A stretch of 11,297 bases of DNA, from the NCBI GenBank assembly GCA_937901225.1, contig CALCGX010000121.1, positions 1-11,297 on the forward strand. The letters are read 5' to 3'. Source of the DNA: an uncultured Bacteroidales bacterium. GTDB lineage: Bacteria > Bacteroidota > Bacteroidia > Bacteroidales > Paludibacteraceae. Positions 10,290 to 11,297 of this stretch are shown here, piece by piece. Numbering within the stretch: the stretch's first letter is position 1; each line of letters begins with the position of its first letter. The notes under the pieces were generated by a model. That model saw nothing but the letters and a program-made list of their open reading frames with translations. It was not told where the DNA came from and did no database searches. Both the position numbers and the translations under genes were made by a program.

Positions 10290-11297
10290 ATGAAAAAACT
10301 TACCTTCATACTCATCTCTATCCTCTTCACCGCGACTACCTATGCGGCGACCATCACTATTCCCGAGGAGGCCAAAGATTGGAATATTCCTGCTGAAGCC
10401 ATCGACGTGCTACAGGCACGCGAGATCTGCTCCAAACTGGCATCTGGCGCCACAACTGGCACCAAATACTATGTCATGGGCTATGTCAAAAAGATTGATT
10501 CCAGCCACGCAAACAATGTCTCCAGATACGGCAACGCATCCTTCTATATCGAGCAAGTCAAAGGCGCCAACTCTGCCGAGGACTTCTACGCCTACCGCGT
10601 ATATGGTATTGACGGTGAGAGGATTACCAACCCTAGCACCGTTGCCGTAGGCGACTTTGTGGTGCTCTATGGCGAACTCACCAAGTACCAAAAGAATGCG
10701 TCTTATACCCCCATCTACGAGACAGTAGGAAGCAAAGCTTACATCTGGAACTCCACCAACCCACTCATTAGTGGCAGCAATACCGACACCCCTAGTGGCG
10801 ACTATACGGACGAAAATAATGGCGTCATCACCATCACCGATCCAGACCTCTGGACCACCAGTGAGATGAGTCAATTCGTGGGCAAAGAGGTGCAATTTAC
10901 CACCCCATTCTATGTGACCAACAACAGCAAATCAGGCCAACTCACCATCGCTCCTCGTCGCATCTTTAACCCTACTAATCAAGCACTTCCACTCTCAACG
11001 GAGTACCACTCTATCCTCTCGCTCAACGAGCAAGGAACCCTCACACTCACCAATGTCAGCGGCTATCATCGCATCGACGAAAGAGTGCACAATCTCAAGG
11101 TCAAAGTCAACTCGTACAACAGCCTCAGTTTCATCTCTGGCGACTGGCGAGGCAACACCCGCGCAGAGATAGAGAAAGGTATTGACCTCAAAGCCATTGA
11201 CGCACGCGGCGAGCATAGTTTGCTCCTTTGCTATATGAACCTTGAGTATTACCAACAAAACATACTTCATCATCTACAAATCCAAAACTTAAGAATT
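10290..11297 (+). CDS. Secreted OB-fold / probable endonuclease-exonuclease-phosphatase protein, 3' partial
   Basis: The frame runs open for 336 codons from the ATG at 10290 to the window edge. Residues 1-19 are a signal peptide (KKLTFILISILFTATTYA). Residues about 38-153 look like the OB-fold domain that precedes nuclease modules in exported Bacteroidota proteins (AREICSKLASGATTGTKYYVMGYV, ASFYIEQVKG, VAVGDFVVLYGELTKYQ, PIYETVGSKAYIW). Residues about 235-321 (STEYHSILSLNEQGTLTLTNVSGYHRID...RGNTRAEIEKGIDLKAIDARGEHSLLLCYMNLEYY) resemble the entry into an endonuclease/exonuclease/phosphatase domain; the catalytic motifs would lie beyond the edge. Promoter, signal peptide and codon use support the gene strongly; the enzyme class is from memory of similar proteins. 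The last 15 or so residues (QQNILHHLQIQNLRI) do not continue the expected pattern and are AT-rich, so a frameshift or poor edge sequence is possible. Confidence 0.8.
   Translation, partial: MKKLTFILISILFTATTYAATITIPEEAKDWNIPAEAIDVLQAREICSKLASGATTGTKYYVMGYVKKIDSSHANNVSRYGNASFYIEQVKGANSAEDFYAYRVYGIDGERITNPSTVAVGDFVVLYGELTKYQKNASYTPIYETVGSKAYIWNSTNPLISGSNTDTPSGDYTDENNGVITITDPDLWTTSEMSQFVGKEVQFTTPFYVTNNSKSGQLTIAPRRIFNPTNQALPLSTEYHSILSLNEQGTLTLTNVSGYHRIDERVHNLKVKVNSYNSLSFISGDWRGNTRAEIEKGIDLKAIDARGEHSLLLCYMNLEYYQQNILHHLQIQNLRI

Overview
This window is a stretch of a Bacteroidota genome, most likely an uncultured member of the Bacteroidales. Three things point there. Four promoters fit the phylum's own consensus (TTG, exactly 20 bases, TAnnTTTG). 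The encoded families are typical: a BspA-like leucine-rich-repeat surface protein, DUF5675, a DUF5715-like lipoprotein, a 23S-IVP four-helix-bundle protein and the Bacteroidales form of GlgB. CysS carries a KMGKS signature.

Layout. 6-1706 (+): a small Bacteroidales family protein, then what looks like a phage-derived lysis-type block: a 61-aa two-helix membrane protein, a DUF5675 protein, and an overlapping Cys-lipobox protein with a C-terminal membrane helix. 1711-4740 (-): nagB, cysS and a lipoprotein with an M15-like zinc-peptidase signature, closely packed as an operon; nagB and cysS overlap by one base. 4784-5308: a four-helix-bundle gene bracketed by two inverted arrays of the word CTGTAGATC(G). 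5308-7347 (-): glgB with its own promoter. 7457-7837 (-): a paralogue of the first gene in the window. 7838-8322: a divergent control region with two promoters, six 11-bp tandem repeats and a long inverted repeat. 8323-9912 (+): an AT-rich BspA-like secreted protein and a terminator. 9913-10289: a structured spacer and a promoter. 10290 to the window end (+): the N-terminal 336 codons of a secreted OB-fold plus probable endonuclease/exonuclease/phosphatase protein, open at the 3' edge.

The metabolic genes, nagB (amino-sugar catabolism) and glgB (glycogen branching), with cysS form a normal chromosomal background.

The most unusual signal is not a gene. It is a set of short degenerate tandem word arrays. 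Most have a strict 7-bp or 8-bp period, with 4 to 5 units and a different word at each locus. They occur both in gaps between genes and in frame inside genes, at linkers or just after lipoprotein cysteines: DUF5675 917-951, DUF5715 2295-2326, cysS 2591-2622 and 2831-2861, glgB 6863-6897. One heptad array supplies the apparent GTG start codon of the DUF5715 lipoprotein. Related arrays include a duplicated 81-bp element with 12-bp inverted ends, a third partial copy of which lies inside a coding sequence, and the word/mini-hairpin arrays around the four-helix gene. Together they suggest a process that spreads or makes short periodic DNA in this genome and sometimes feeds proteins. This is inference from one window; counting such arrays genome-wide would test it.
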